Source: Halictus rubicundus (Eukaryota > Arthropoda > Insecta > Hymenoptera > Halictidae). Taken from it: 64,000 bases of DNA. Position numbers and translations under genes: made by a program. Shown here piece after piece: positions 46,161 through 59,287 of this stretch. The notes under the pieces are model-generated. The model worked only from the letters and a program-made list of their open reading frames with translations, did not search any database and had not been told where the DNA came from. Every line of letters starts with the position of its first letter. The first letter of the stretch is position 1. The stretch is from the NCBI RefSeq assembly GCF_050948215.1, contig NC_135157.1, positions 3,348,001 through 3,412,000 of the forward strand. The letters run 5' to 3'.

Positions 46161-49100
46161 TGAATGAAATTACATAGCTTCGAAGAAGTCAACCTCAAAA
46201 TTTGTCGAAACTAAAATCGTTACACTTGAAAATATTAAATAACGTGTAAGTGAAAAGTGTTTACTCCTCATTTTAAAAACCTGTCCAGTATTCGTTCTGG
46301 TCTCACTTGAAAGAATAAGGCCTCCTCTTTAATATATAACAAAAATTAGCTGCTGCTAGCTGCTACTGAGATCGTTACAGTGATTTTGTTATTGTATGCT
46401 TCAACCTCAAGTTTTCTGATTGTATTACGGTAGAAATTGAATTTTTTAGTCATTCACGTTCTTCATTTTCTAGATTGTCATCTCCATTTTGTAATTTCTC
46501 TTATCCTCGACGAATAGCACGTTGGTTAATCACCACATTTCAACCAAAATTCACATGACGCTATCCTCAATATGTTGTTTTCGCACGCATATAAAAAGAA
46601 AGCACGACAATCGCACCGATTGACGTTGAAATGTTTATTTACAAGTAAAATTGTAGATCTAGATGAAAATTGTAGGGTCTTAAGGATCAGCTTCGTAGCT
46701 CAGAGTGATTTAGATAATAAGCCTGTAGACCGTAATGGTATTTCTTGACCGAAACGCTTCATACCATTTACCTAATACAATGGTGCACGCTCTGATCAAT
46801 AATAGTTTAATTCGAAAAAATTCGCGGTTGTTTAACGTTACTGTACTAAACCGGACATTTCATATGCAACGAGCTATCACAAGGATCGAGAGACCCGTAT
46901 AGGTACTCGGACCTCGAGATACTTGTCGGAGAACAATACGCGGGATAAACAAGAGAAAAAGACGGGACGCGACGGAGGCAGAGGCGAAGGGGCAGCGCGA
47001 AAGTCCGTGAATAGTGTTGCGAGTAGATCGATAGTCCGATGCCGCGATATCGTCGATCAACGTCGATCGGTCCTATTGGCAAGCAGCGTGCACGGACGAT
47101 TCGGGCTGGCTCGCGGGTGCGATATTAATAACCGAGTGAGAAAGAAACGCGACGATTCCGTTCGCCATATGGTCAACCTAAATTCTAAGAGCCCGTCGTA
47201 ACTAGCATAACCGGGATAACCTACATAAAGAACGCAGCGAGAGAAAGAGGCAGAGAGACAGAGAGGCATAGAGACGCGGAGAGAAAGAGAGGAAGAGAGA
47301 CACTGTAACGCTGGAACGGCTGCAAGCCAGCGAATGGACGAACGAATCCGCACAGTGACTACTGTAACATATGTACGGCGAATGTCGAGAATTCCTTCCA
47401 CGTTCCACGCCCTGGAAAAAACTGAATGAAACGTCCGGCATAGCGATGATGCCAGGGATCCCTGACGCTTAGCCGAAGATCGGCTTATTAGACTCGTCCG
47501 TCAACGCTGGTCTTATCGGAAGCCTGTGAGAAGAGATGAGCGCTAAGCCGATCGAGAACCTCCGATACTCGGGATCAGGAAAGCAGCGGAGGATTATTCG
47601 AGCAAAACGATCAAATCAGAGATTCGGAGTTTACGGAAATCTGATTCGGGGATCATCGAACAGTGCGACATCGTTTCGGACCGCTCGCGAATTCCGCGGG
47701 ACGCGACGCGGAGGACGCGCGTTCGCCGTTTCGACGGCCAGCTGCACTGTCGTTGTCCTCCTATGGGCTGCGGTCGAGACTTCTCCCATTAAATCACAAA
47801 TGAATGACATTAGCGGTGCTATAATATCGTACCACTATTACCGTGACGGGTATTACGTGTCACGAGGCGCGCTCGGTCGGTCGGTCGGTCGCTCGCTCTG
47901 TCTCTCTTCCTCTCTCTCTCTCTCTCGTCTCCTTCCTCTTCGCTCGCTTGCACGCTTGCTCGCTCGCTTGTTCGCTTGCTAGCTAACAGCTCGGTCTCGG
48001 TCCCTCGACTCGGCGACTCTCTCTTTCCATCTCCCTCCGCCAGTCTCTGGAAACACTCTTACCGTTGCATGCAAGGAATCAGGTCACTGCGCTGCAAGAA
48101 AGCAAAAGCGGTGCTACGAGCCGCGGATTAGTATTATCGAATATATACATATATACCTATATCCTCCGGAAAAGGACGATGACTAAGGCGTCGTTTCGAC
48201 AGAACTTTCGCGTACACGTACGGCCGAGCATTGCCGCGGACCGCGGCCGGCCCGAGCATATGTTTCCAGCGAACGACTTTGTTTGGTTGAACCGGCTGCT
48301 GTTGTCCACCATGCGAACAAAGCCGGTCGGCGAGGGCTCGTCCAGTTCTCTGTCGGCTTGGCTTAGAAGATCCCTGTCCAGGAGCCGCGGAGATAGATCC
48401 CTTCTAGACGTTGGTGTAGCTGTTTTCGTCCCAAGGTGGTGCGAAAACGATGAAACGAAAAGCTGGGTGTAGGGCAACGTAGAGGTTGAAGTATTGATAG
48501 CTGTGTTCAAGATGATCATCCGAGGTGAAGGGCATAATTTTGTCTCGCTTTTCATGTAAATTTAAATGCAAAATATGCAGGAGATAAGCGAAATACTTGC
48601 TTACCTCATTTCTGTGTAATCTGTTCCTATCTAATTTATTCAGACTGTGAACATATTTTTTAATAATGTATAAATTATATCGTATATTTTATGTTGTAAA
48701 TTCGATACCGTTAGTCCCCAGGGACTGACATAGCGTTTAACGCGTTAACACGTTCACCACCGACTTAATTGCCACAAAAATTGGGTAAAAGCGAAGTAAT
48801 CCATCCAATGAAACTAAAACTGAGAAGTTCAGATTTATGGGGTTAATTCCCTTGTCGACCCTTTTACATTTTACAGACTACAGCAAACTCTATCGCTGCA
48901 GTGAATTTTTAAGTCTGGAGAAATAATTCCGTCACCTAAATACGAGTGATATGAGTCTAGACGAACGAGTAAAAATATTTGTTCGTCATCTCGTACATAA
49001 TTACTTATGTAACCTTCTGATATACAAATGAACCCTCTGAGGACGAATGTCGTCAATTGGCAGTAACAGGTTCATGCACGTAGCAACATCTAGACCTTAA

Positions 49101-52100
49101 TGTTCCAATCATATAGTATTTCTCTTTTTCCCCAGTATATATTTCAATATGTTAAAGAATCCTCATCCGCGGGATAAATAGATATAAATAAATAAATAAG
49201 GGCTAAATTCAACAACAGGTAATTGTGGTTACTGTTTCGTCGTTTTTGGCTTGAGCATCGCCTAAGTTAAATCGTCTCTTTAGATCTGAGTGGGTAGGCT
49301 CGAGATTGATTAAATTGAGGATAGGGTAGATTCGATGAAAGAGGTTCGGATGAGGTTTGAGTTAAGTTTTAGGATTTGTAAAAGTTGGACTTGGTCGAAT
49401 CTGACCAAGTGTTGATCAAGTCTGGGTTAACCAGTCTGCCTCAGTTAGATTACATGGTATTGAAAATTGTCTTGCATATTCTGAATGCATGAATTTCTAA
49501 AATTGAGATTTTATACTGTTTATATACTTTATACTTATACTGTTAGCTATTTTATACTGTTACCTATTGTGTACTGTTTGCTTGTATCCCTTATGCTTGC
49601 CACCGAGTTCCATCTCGATCAATCGTCTCTTGTCTTTCGAATGAATATTTTTATCTTCCTCCTACATAATCAATACTCGGTATAATTATAAAATGGCAAG
49701 TACTATTATGTTGTCGAGGTTTGAAAATTTATTTTCGCCAAAGGATCTGTACCACTCAACAGGATTTAAAGAGCAATTAGTACTGTAATGATCGTCGCCT
49801 TAGCTTTTATCTTGTTGAATAAATTGCTTTTATCTAATGTTTGTAGTCGGCGGTCAACGTATTACAAACGTGACGTTATAGTCTGCGGATCGGGTGGCAG
49901 TTCAATGTCGCAGTTGCCGATAAACACGTAACCTGTGACGATCAGATACAGCACGATGGGAGAAACTAATGACGAGACTCGCGTAATAACAAATAGAATA
50001 GAACGTTAGACCTTTTACAACTTTCATTCGGGCGTTGAGGAACAACAATCGAGCCGTAGGATTACCGAGTGACCCCAAACTTATTGGTGGCGGTCTATTT
50101 AAAGTTCACACGATTACGAAACAGGATCATATCAGCCGGACTAGGTGAGCGTAATGCAGTTGGTTCGATGCAGCATGCAGTAACGAAGTTCGTGCCTCCC
50201 AGCGCAGTGCGTGAATGCTATAATTAATTAGAGAAGCGAAGCAATTACATCCTTCCGCCGCGGCCCGAGTTTCACGACACTGCACACTCCGCGTAATCGA
50301 CTTATCACTATTCTACTTTAATTAATATCGTTTAATTCTATTAGCGGCACTGTAAAAAACTACGGAAGCCCCGATGGTCCTTCGAGCACTATTAATGACT
50401 CTCTGTTCACTGAAAAAATGTAAATATGTTTTATATTTGGGTGCTGTAAATTTTTAAAAAATCGATTGTCAGAGAAAAAGCTGTTTACAGTAATGTTTTC
50501 TATTTTATAGAGTATTAGGAGCTATAGTGGAGTCGCGTGGACAGTAAAGTGTGCTCGAACGACAGTCTGACTATAGACAGTCCTTTGTATAAATTGTAAG
50601 ATCTAACTACAAGATGTACAAATGATATTGGCTTTACTGTATCATAAATAATTATATTAAATTATATTTCTAGTTTGTGTCTGTATTATAATACGTTTGA
50701 TCACTATTTACCAGATGTAAGAATAATGAACCAGAATTGTCTGTACTGTACAATACATAATTATGTACAAGGAAATAAATTAATATAAAAAAATAAGAAA
50801 AGTAACTGTGTTACAGCTGCATAAAAGCAATTTAACTTGCATACAGATAAGGTTAGTGATTGTTCGTGAACTGAACTTAAGGTAATTATTCAATAATAAG
50901 GGAATTGTTTCAAGTCTTCATAATTAGTCGAACTAGGGAATAAGCAAAAGGAAAATTTCTTGTGGCTCAGTGAACTTCACCAACTTGATGAAACGAGCCC
51001 AGCATAAAGGAAGAGCGCGATTCGATTCACACACCCCTGACAACAGCGGCATCGTCCTACTTATTTCCTATTGTAGGCATAAGCAAAAACCCGAGACGAT
51101 CCATAAGTAGCTACTCGACCACTAAAAATGGAATGTCGCGAATGCAGTTCGTTGTGCGCGTCCCGCTGGTCTTTCGCAAGTTCGCGACTTCGTTCGTGGA
51201 ACAAAGGATCGATATCGCCGAGTCGACGAAAATCCGAAGCTGTACAGGTTGTTCGGCGAGCCATGTATTTCGTGGTTCATCGAACCGTCGGTGCGTCACA
51301 AAATCCACGTTTTCTTTTCTCTATTCTTCTCTTTTCTTCTCGTGTGGGGAAAACGGTTGCGAGGCGCCCATTTGCATCCGGCGGATTGCATAAGAGATCG
51401 AGGCACGGTAAGACAACGGGATAAAATGGAGGACCGGTTTCGACGGCATCGGGCTCGCCGACGTTTTTAATTTTTCCGCGAGAAATTCCGTCGAGCGACT
51501 TCCCGGATTCCATTCCGCAAGGACGAGCGGATCTCATCCTTCGAGGTTTCTAGATCTTCCATTCGCGATACAGTCACGCCGATGGCACGAGAGTCTCTTT
51601 GTTCCCGCGATCGTTCGCGGGGTTCGACGCGGCCGCAGGTTTTTGCGACTCGTCAGCGAATACCCGTGCACCCGTTCCATTTCTCTTCGCGACGCACGGT
51701 GCGTTGGGAAGCCCGTTTTCTTGACAAAATTTCATTACTCGCAAATTACAGGCGATAAGAAAAAATGTTTCGGACGAAAGGTGTGAGATATAGAAGACAG
51801 TACATCGCACTTATTTGACATTGCAGTAACCTTGAGAAACTCTGTAACGATACAATTGAAATTTTTAGTGGAAACCTGTATTTTTTGATTACGTATCCTT
51901 GAAGATGTTTTCAAAACACTAGCATACTTCTGTTTTTGTGTAAACTATTATCGAAATACTTGCGTCCATAGTTGATGTGCCGAAATTAACATTATGAAGT
52001 GTACATCGCGAAGTTGTTCAGTTCGACATCGCACGACACTGTTCTCCTGTATGCTCATCTTTTCGAGTTTTTTCGGATTGTTCGAAAATCATATGTCAAG

Positions 52101-52135
52101 GATAGATTTAGTCGTAGTAGTCCGTCGCTGACATT
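46161..52135. other. Long non-coding stretch with CpG-rich blocks
   Basis: GC-rich blocks lie at about 46840-48480 and 51000-51720. The first contains GA-rich (47220-47305) and pyrimidine-rich GCTCGCTT-type runs (47875-47990). The longest frame (47536-47982, 148 codons) is Arg/Ser-rich and matches nothing known. The AT-rich part between 48560 and 51000 has no supported gene. A weak repeat end (ACGTTCACCACCGACTTAAT, about 48760) resembles about 8645. Confidence 0.4.
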
Positions 52136-52298
52136 TAAAAAAATTGTTAAAATTAACGGGCAGATAGATTAATTTCCTTTAAACCGAAATAAAATTCTAT
52201 TTTGTAATGGATATAAATTTTCCCCTTTTTTAAGGAAATTACGAATTACAAAATAGTTCTAATCACTGAAACCGTAAAATAAATCGTAGTACAAGGGG
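52136..52298. mobile_element. Partial MITE of the CCCCTTGC/TTAA family
   Basis: AAACCGAAATAAAATTCTAT and TCACTGAAACCGTAAAATAA match the copy at 16822-17063. The right end CGTAGTACAAGGGG abuts TTAA (52299-52302). The left half is shortened. Confidence 0.7.
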
Positions 52299-52990
52299 TT
52301 AATGGTTTCAATATCATTGCTCACCTTTGTAATAGGTATCAAGGAACACTTCTATGAAGGTGTTAAGTACCAAAGTTGATTGTTTGATTTTTGCCCATTG
52401 TCAACGCATTGCGCGACGGTTGCGAAGGTGCGTGATTTTTCGCTCTAGCCGAATCGTAGCAAATTGGGCAGCTTGAACAGGCGATGCCAATCGGAATCGG
52501 AATAGAAAGCGGCAGAAAAAAGCCGAACCCGATCGCGCCGCTCGCGGGTCAATTCGGCACGGCACGCCAAGGCGCGGCGATAGCAAATTGCTCGCGTAAT
52601 TAGTTGCAATCGAGCGAACAGCCCGGATTACGATAGATACCGGTGGGGCCTACAATCGACAATCGCAGTAATGATGGCGACTGCGACGACAACGCGATCA
52701 TAATAATTATTGCATAATGATGCCGAGCCACGCCAGCGAGGCTGACTACTGCCGAACGCGGCGGCAGTCACTTTCCTTTTTCAGTGGCCTGGATCATCCT
52801 ATCTGCCTCTCTTGCCGCTTGTAATTTCTATCGTTCCCCCTTGCATGGACACTCTCATGCTAAATCAGAATTAATTTTTTTAAAGGTTTGAGAGAGATGA
52901 CGTGTAGTGGACTGCTGAGTTTATGCTGAAAGAGATAAGTAACCTTTCATTAGGTGTGCATGTAAATGTTCGGTGCCTTTTTTCGTAATA
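52299..52990. other. Non-coding stretch with short CpG-rich block
   Basis: About 52390-52800 is GC-rich with TAATTAGTTGC-type and GCGCGGCG words. No gene is recognised. Confidence 0.4.
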
Positions 52991-53197
52991 CAGTGTTTTC
53001 TTTATATATGTCGCCAAGGCCTAGATGATAAACGTCGCGGAATTACCCCCACTACCGCAGGGTATATACCGCGAGGGGCCACAAAGGCCTAGGACGCCGA
53101 GGAGTGTAAACATAACACGGCTCGGGTATTTATGTCTCCTGCACGATACACGACGCTGGCAAGACCCGTGTCGTTGACATATATCGAGAATTCACTG
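52991..53197. mobile_element. 206-bp TA-flanked MITE, copy A
   Basis: The ends are CAGTGTTTTCTTTATATATG and the inverse end (CATATATCGAGAATTCACTG), flanked by TA. The body (GTCGCCAAGGCCTAGATGAT, ACGACGCTGGCAAGACCCGT) is about 85-90% identical to copy B at 60392-60597. There is no coding frame. The body is GC-rich with several short inverted repeats. A TA duplication suggests Tc1/mariner-type mobilisation. Confidence 0.85.
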
Positions 53198-53209
53198 TAT
53201 TTAGCTTTT

Positions 53210-53660
53210 ATTCGTCATTATGTTTCGAAATATTCACATTTTGTAGTACTTTTTCCCATCCAGTTGTTAGATTACAGATACCTTCCCGGAAAAAGAATGT
53301 CGGTTTCCTGACTATGAAGTCATCGATACATTTTGTGACCTCTTCAATGAAATTTTAATGTTCCCCGGACAAATTGTGCTGGAGGGACCTGAACAGAGAG
53401 TATGCCGCTATGCGGCATGACTTCCTACCCTAACGCATAGAGAGGTCCCTCGTTCTTTGTGCAAAACGTGACCGAGCATTGTCGTGGCGGAGGATCACGT
53501 GCCTACTCCCTTGACCGGTGAAAGGTCGTTTTCTCTCCAATTCATCGTACACATTCGTTAATTGTTGCTGATAGTAATCTGTAGCAATTGTTTGGCGAGG
53601 TTGAATCATAACCAAAATTAAAACTTCACCAAAATGACAGAAAAACTTTTTAATCGTGAA
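53210..53660 (-). pseudogene. Mariner transposase fragment (DD34D), broken
   Basis: On the - strand, about 53600-53450 reads IQPRQTIATDYYQQQLTNVY then VILRHDNARSRFAQRTRDLS, which contains the second catalytic Asp (HDNA). Further down come LFRSLQHNLSGEH, IEEVTKCIDDFIVRKPTFFF and REGICNLTTGWEKVL. The PDLAPSDYH block with the third catalytic Asp is deleted between AAYS and LFRSLQ, and there are stops and a frameshift. It resembles a different mariner lineage from the fragment at 6850. It directly adjoins MITE copy A. Confidence 0.88.
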
Positions 53661-53760
53661 TATTGGGCTTTGTAATTTTGCTTTGAAATTGTCCGGAATA
53701 TCAACAGTATTTTTCGTATTTTTCCTATGATGTCAATGTGACATAACGGTAAAAGGTTAA

Positions 53761-53994
53761 CCTTTAGCACTCGAATGGCGACTATAAGGCGTCACTAAAA
53801 ATTGCTATATCATTATTCAAAATATTTTTGACATTATGAAATTTGTTTATATTCAATAAATTACTAAACATTTCAGTATTGTACGAGTAAATTCCACCAT
53901 TTTTGTATGTATAACATGAAACAATATATAGCAGGAAAATATTCTAGGAAGAAATGTTTCGTTTTGGAGTTAAAATAGCTTCGAGTGCAAAGGG
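53761..53994. mobile_element. TTAA-flanked MITE (CCTTTGCACTCGAA family), copy 1
   Basis: It starts CCTTTAGCACTCGAATGGCG after TTAA (53757-53760) and ends CTTCGAGTGCAAAGGG before TTAA (53995-53998). The 234 bp are non-coding. The internal TTCAAAATATTTTTGACATT and TAACATGAAACAATATATAG match the inverted copy at 59046-59287. Ends of the CCYTTTGC type with TTAA fit piggyBac. Confidence 0.85.
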
Positions 53995-53998
53995 TTAA

Positions 53999-56099
53999 TA
54001 TAATAAGTAGGTGGATAATGGAATTTTTAAATTGATTCGTGGAAGCAAGATAAACTTAAAATCGTTCGCATTAACCGTAAATGTGGATTTTACCCAACTA
54101 TGACAAACATGAGTCTTGATTTTATAATACTTATAGCAGAAAAATTTTTAACATCGCTTTATTTGGAAATTAAACTTTTTGCAGAAAGAGATATTCATCC
54201 CTTTCTAAATTGCACTACTAAATTGGACACATCTCGCAGTCCTGCAGAGTTCATAGAATTTTTTAATAACTCTTTAACAACGATTGTCGTGTATTAGTTA
54301 GTTAGTTAGTTAGAACATGCGATTGGGAAAAATGTGGAAATTTTATTCTGCAAAAAGCAGTATCCATCATGACACTTAGGGATGAAGTATTGTACTACAA
54401 TATATTGTACTATATTAAATAAAGACAACAGACAGTTTTTATGAGTTTCCCAATAAAGACATGAACTGGATAAAACTACAGAAAATTATCGTTCATTGTA
54501 TACGACGTTAAAATCGATTTTCTAAGTTCGTCGGAATACTGTTCTGACAATGTTCTATTATAAAGCTCCTAATGTAGACATTCGACATTTGCAACAGAAA
54601 TTTTATTGGACACCAAGAGGTGTTTCGTCACAGGCGGTAAAACTAATTAAAATAATGTAGCTTCGCCTGCGAGTGTAGTGTTCAATTCCACCCTCTTTGA
54701 ATTGTATCTTATATCATGCGACACAAATTATCTATCATAAACAGGGACCAACCATATAAATTCCAGAAATTTCCTTTCACATTCTATTTTATTATTAGTA
54801 TCTAATGGCTCATAAAACTCATTCCTGCAAGGATCAAGTTGCACGTCTATGCCTAGCACCGTGTGTCGTTCGAGAGAAATTGTTAATTTCGGAGAGGGAA
54901 ATCAGCCGCGTAGACTCCGGCTGTGACTCATCGAAGTCTGCAATCTGGCAGAATACCTTCGCACTGACGAAGACCTTGAAGGGCCCGGAGCCTCGTATGG
55001 TTTCCACGAAATCGGGAAAACTGCGGACCGGTCAGCAGTGCGGTGCCGTTTTCACGCTACCGAAGAAACCCGTAATGAATGATCAAGGATCGAGTGACAT
55101 CGCGCATCCATTTCGCGCTTCCCGGCCACGTGTCCATGAAACTACGTACACGTAGCCCCGTGTACAGATCACAAGAGTCAAGCCGTGTGCGCATACACCT
55201 TTTATACCGGTCGTGTTTCCGAGAGGAATACTAATGTAGACTTGTCGGAGTCGTCCTAGTAGCGGCTCCCGAACGGGAAGCTTCCGGTCACGTCGATACA
55301 ATGAAAAACCACTTGGAAGAAACCGAAAGCTTCTCTCTCGAAAGTAGGCTTCGGCTTCTAGCCTGTCGGATAAAGTAGCCTAATAAAAGACGTCTCCTGA
55401 TACGAGACCCCACCGGTACAGAACTCTTGAATGTATTGTAGCGATGCTGTTTTCTTCCGCAACTAAATATGTGTTGGTTATTTTATCCGCAGTTTGGCGT
55501 TGAAAGCAAAGCATCTTGAGTTACTGGAAGTTCCTCAAGTGTTCGATTGAGTTAGAAATAATTTCTAAAATGGTAGGTGTATTAGGTATGTAGGTGTATT
55601 TTCATAAATATTGTTGTATAGTGCGTGCAAGTTTCAGATTTCATAGTTCTTTATCATTAAATAGTGAAGCAGTTGGAAAACATACAAAATCGGTGGTTAT
55701 AAATCGGTGGTCAAACAGTATTATCAGAGAATAGGACTGCATTCACAAATAGCAATGTTCCAGAATTTCTTTGAACTAATGAACTCAAATATATTATATC
55801 AGCTCCTTACAACCCACAATAATTAAATTATTAAATAATATTTATCACAATTATTTAATTATCCTCATTTCAGAAAATGCTCCCTTTCCCAGGAGATCAT
55901 CAATTGAGTACTGATGTTGACAAGCTTTTCCTTGTAATTTGCAACTTCTTTACATACTGACTACAGTTCTTCCGATAGATTCTCTTAATGGAGATAAAGA
56001 AGTTGCTATCTTATACGTAGAAGTAGTATCTATATTTATTTCATTAACTACTCTTTCACTTTAAAAATTCAATAATGATTTTTCCAAGCGATATTGCTT
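53999..56099. other. Non-coding stretch
   Basis: A TAGACTGCGGAT-type fragment (ATGTGGATTTTACCCAACTA) is at about 54080. A short TTAG tandem run is at about 54294-54311. A GC-richer block at about 54830-55400 has a 116-codon frame (54805-55155) with no known domain. No gene is supported. Confidence 0.45.
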
Positions 56100-56310
56100 A
56101 TGCGGTAACCAAAATAAAATTCCGGTCATTGATAATGGTTACTGGTAACCCCAAAAAATCCGGTCACCGATAACGGTTACTAGTAACCAAACAAAATTCG
56201 GTTCATCGATAATAGTTACTGGCAATGAAACAAATTCTGGTTCTTCTTAATGGTTACTGGTAGCCAAAATAATTTTAGTCGTTCATAGTAATTATTTACA
56301 ACCAAAATTT
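56100..56310. repeat. Tandem array of a 39-bp repeat, about five units
   Basis: Units start GGTAACC/AGTAACC/GGCAATG/GGTAGCC at 56104, 56144, 56182, 56221 and 56259, a period of 38-40 bp. The consensus resembles GGTTACTGGTAACCAAAA plus TTCCGGTCACCGATAAT. Each unit has the palindrome GGTTACTGGTAACC. The same unit and the same terminal unit occur at 39545-39935. Confidence 0.8.
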
Positions 56311-59045
56311 GTTAATTAAATGGATTAACTGTTATACGCGTAACTTTTTAAAATGTTGTCTTATGACAATTATGATGCCTGCAATTTATCCAAGTAATTG
56401 CGTTCTGACTGAACCGATGCTCGAACAGGTGTTACGCAAATTCGCTTACAACGCACCCCACCTGAAAAGAGTTTACGTGCACAGAAGCTTGCAACAGGTA
56501 GACGCCGTTCCTCGGCTCGGCCGCGAGTCATCGAAAGGCAAAACAATGACGTGTAACTTGCGATTCGCAGTTCCTGCACGGTGACTAATGATTCCTCCCG
56601 GAGGGCGGAGAAGGTGCGGGAGGGATTGTTTCGATAACGGTCTCGAACGGCGATGGAGTTTCGTCGAGATCAGCGGAATCCGACGCGATCGCCCACAGTT
56701 TGTTGCATCGAAAGTGACGATCGCGATTTAAAAACACACGCGGCACGGCCTTGGGCCTCGGGCTTATTTAGGTTATACGTCTTGTTTAATCGACAAACAA
56801 TTCCATCGTGAAACGCCGTCGTCTCGGTGCTCGCGGTGGGAAAAACGGAGCCGCGACGAGCTTTCAAGGAATTCGTGAAGTATATCCCACAAACGACCCA
56901 CAGTGGACGCCCGAATTCTCGGAGTATACAGTACCTCTTTTTACTACTATAGAAAATTTATTGCGTATAGTATCTGTGTCGGTTGAATTTTTTTAAATAT
57001 ACTGATTTGTTACGGAGTTACAAACCGTCAAAGACGAAATTTCACGCCCTTCAATTTCTTAAAAATTACAATATATTTTTTGCACATGTCCACAAAAATT
57101 AATTTAAAAATAATGGTCACACCAGTAATGTTAGATCTCCCATTTTGAATTTTACAGTTTTGATCAGGTACTAGAATTCAGTAACCCAAGAGTTCAATTT
57201 TTATAAAAGCTCACGACATTTAGGTATTTTGGCCAGTTTCTCGAGAAATGGGCCCACTGTGCGACGTGACTTGTCGCATGATTCGGAGCCGAGCGTGTAG
57301 CCGTCCATTGCTGGATAAGTTTCTTCGTTGCGTGTGATTACGAAATTCAAAATTTGTGCGTTCGATCACGAATTCCTCATAAATAGACTGCGAATTTGAT
57401 GCGTGTCTGGTAACAATGAGTAGGTGCAATTGAAAGCAGGAAGTACATTAAAAGAATTTAAGAGTTTCATTGTATTAGTACCAGCTTATCAAAATTATTA
57501 AAAGTAGGGCCATCTTGCGCCATCTTACGTGGACAATCCTGTACATCATAATAACCTAAGATTTCGTGCGTTTACACTGAAGGTGATATGCGATATACAG
57601 GGTGTACAAAGTGTACATTTCCTACCTTTAAATATACGGGGTATATAAATATATAGAGTTGCAATAGGGAATGTGCAATCAGGTGACGAAACAGGTGGTA
57701 TAGTAACTGGAGACAGATTATAAAACAGGGTTGGGCACATTTTATTTGAAATAAGATAACAAATAATCATCTGAAATAATGAATTATTTTAAATACTTCA
57801 TTATTCTTATTTTACAAGTACCATAAAAAATTCATTCTCATTTAGCGTTCAAATGAAACAGATTATTTTCAAGTAATTTTTTATTGAAGTAACTATATTA
57901 ATTATTATGATTCAAGTTTAGCTGCATTCGCTTTTAAAATTGTTCTTTAGTACAGAATTTTGGAGAGTACCTCCAAATAAACGAACATACGATTATCTCA
58001 ACTGACATGTAGCCAAATAAGATAATATATTATCTTAACGATCATTTTTCAAATAATTTATTTCTATAATGCCCAATCCTGATTTGTACCTGTCATTGTT
58101 TCATTTTGTTGTGCTGCTTTTGTCTGTTTATTTCTATAGCCCTTCTTCTCAAGCTATCCACAAAAAAGAAATAAATATAAATATATAAAGTATCTTCCGA
58201 GATGAGATTAGAAAGAGGAGCATCCGCTCCATCTCTTCGGTCTCCTCCTGAAAACTGTAGGCTGACCAGGTAGGGGACCGATCAACAAATTATATTTCGA
58301 AGAGCCGTACCGCTCGATCCTTTCCCTAAGCGCCGTATGGTTCTTGTTCGAGGCCCGGGAAGTGGGTCAGCCAGATACGAAGAAGCGTAGGAGAGGAACA
58401 CGCCAGCACCGTGAACAAACGGCCGCGGAGAACTTTCGAGTTTCCATTCCTGGGACTCTCCCCCCCCCTCCCACCGCCGTTCGTTCTCCCGATAACGGCT
58501 TCATCAGCGTATGAAAAGCCACACGGAGTACCAAACTCGGAGCAACAGGTGTGCTCGTCGAAAAACGTTGCATCGGTCGCGCCGAGGCGGGTCTTCGATC
58601 GATACGACAGATAATTCGTCCGGAAATCGGAATTGTTGTGACTTGTCGTCAAAACATCTCGATGACGAGTGCAAATTCACTTTCTTCCTGGTGTCTCGGT
58701 TCCCGTGGAGCAGGTTCGGAATGAAATCATACCGATAACGCGTGACGCTGTCGCATTCCTCGACTATTTCCCTGTTCCGTCGAGACATTCGACGCCTTCA
58801 ATCTTCTATAGGACGATTTCGCACGTGATAATAGCAACGTTGTATAATGATCGCGGTTAACGATGATTATCGGTACAGAGTATTCTGTTTAATTTTCTAA
58901 TGCGATCATTCGCGCGTTCGAAACGATGTAATGTGAGGAAGCTACTGAACAAGATTAATTCGAGTGGATTATGGATATCCTGCGGAATTTATATATTTAT
59001 GTCAAAAATACGATTGTATGATTTCTAACTTATTGAAATTATTAA
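56311..59045. other. Non-coding stretch with CpG-rich islands
   Basis: Islands at about 56420-56900 and 58200-58860 have stop-poor frames on both strands without known domains. One TAGACTGCGGAT-family end (TAGACTGCGAATTTGATGCG) runs from 57383 to about 57510, with the family body word ACAATGAGTAGGTGCAATTG. A similar fragment (CTGCGGAATTTATATATTTA) is at about 58980. Confidence 0.45.
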
Positions 59046-59287
59046 TCCTTTGCACTCGAAGCTATTTTAACTCCAAAACGAAACATTTCTTCCGACCTAG
59101 GATATTTCCCTTTTATATATTTTTTGTCATGTTATACATATGAAGATGGTGAAATTTACTTGTACAATACTGAAATATTTAGTCATTTTTTTTAAATGCA
59201 AACAAATTTAATAATGTAAAAAATATTTTGAATAATGATACAGCAATTTTTAGTGGCGCCTTACAGTCGCCATTCAAGTGCTAAGGG
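59046..59287. mobile_element. TTAA-side MITE (CCTTTGCACTCGAA family), copy 2, inverted
   Basis: It starts TCCTTTGCACTCGAAGCTAT after TTAA (59042-59045) and ends CGCCATTCAAGTGCTAAGGG. It is an inverse copy of 53761-53994 with internal differences. The right TTAA has decayed. Confidence 0.8.

Noticed and set aside
47536..47982. 148-codon + strand frame
   Set aside because: Arg/Ser/Leu-rich translation of GC-rich and simple-repeat DNA; no family resemblance.
54805..55155. 116-codon + strand frame in a GC-richer block
   Set aside because: No domain recognised, and a comparable frame exists on the opposite strand.
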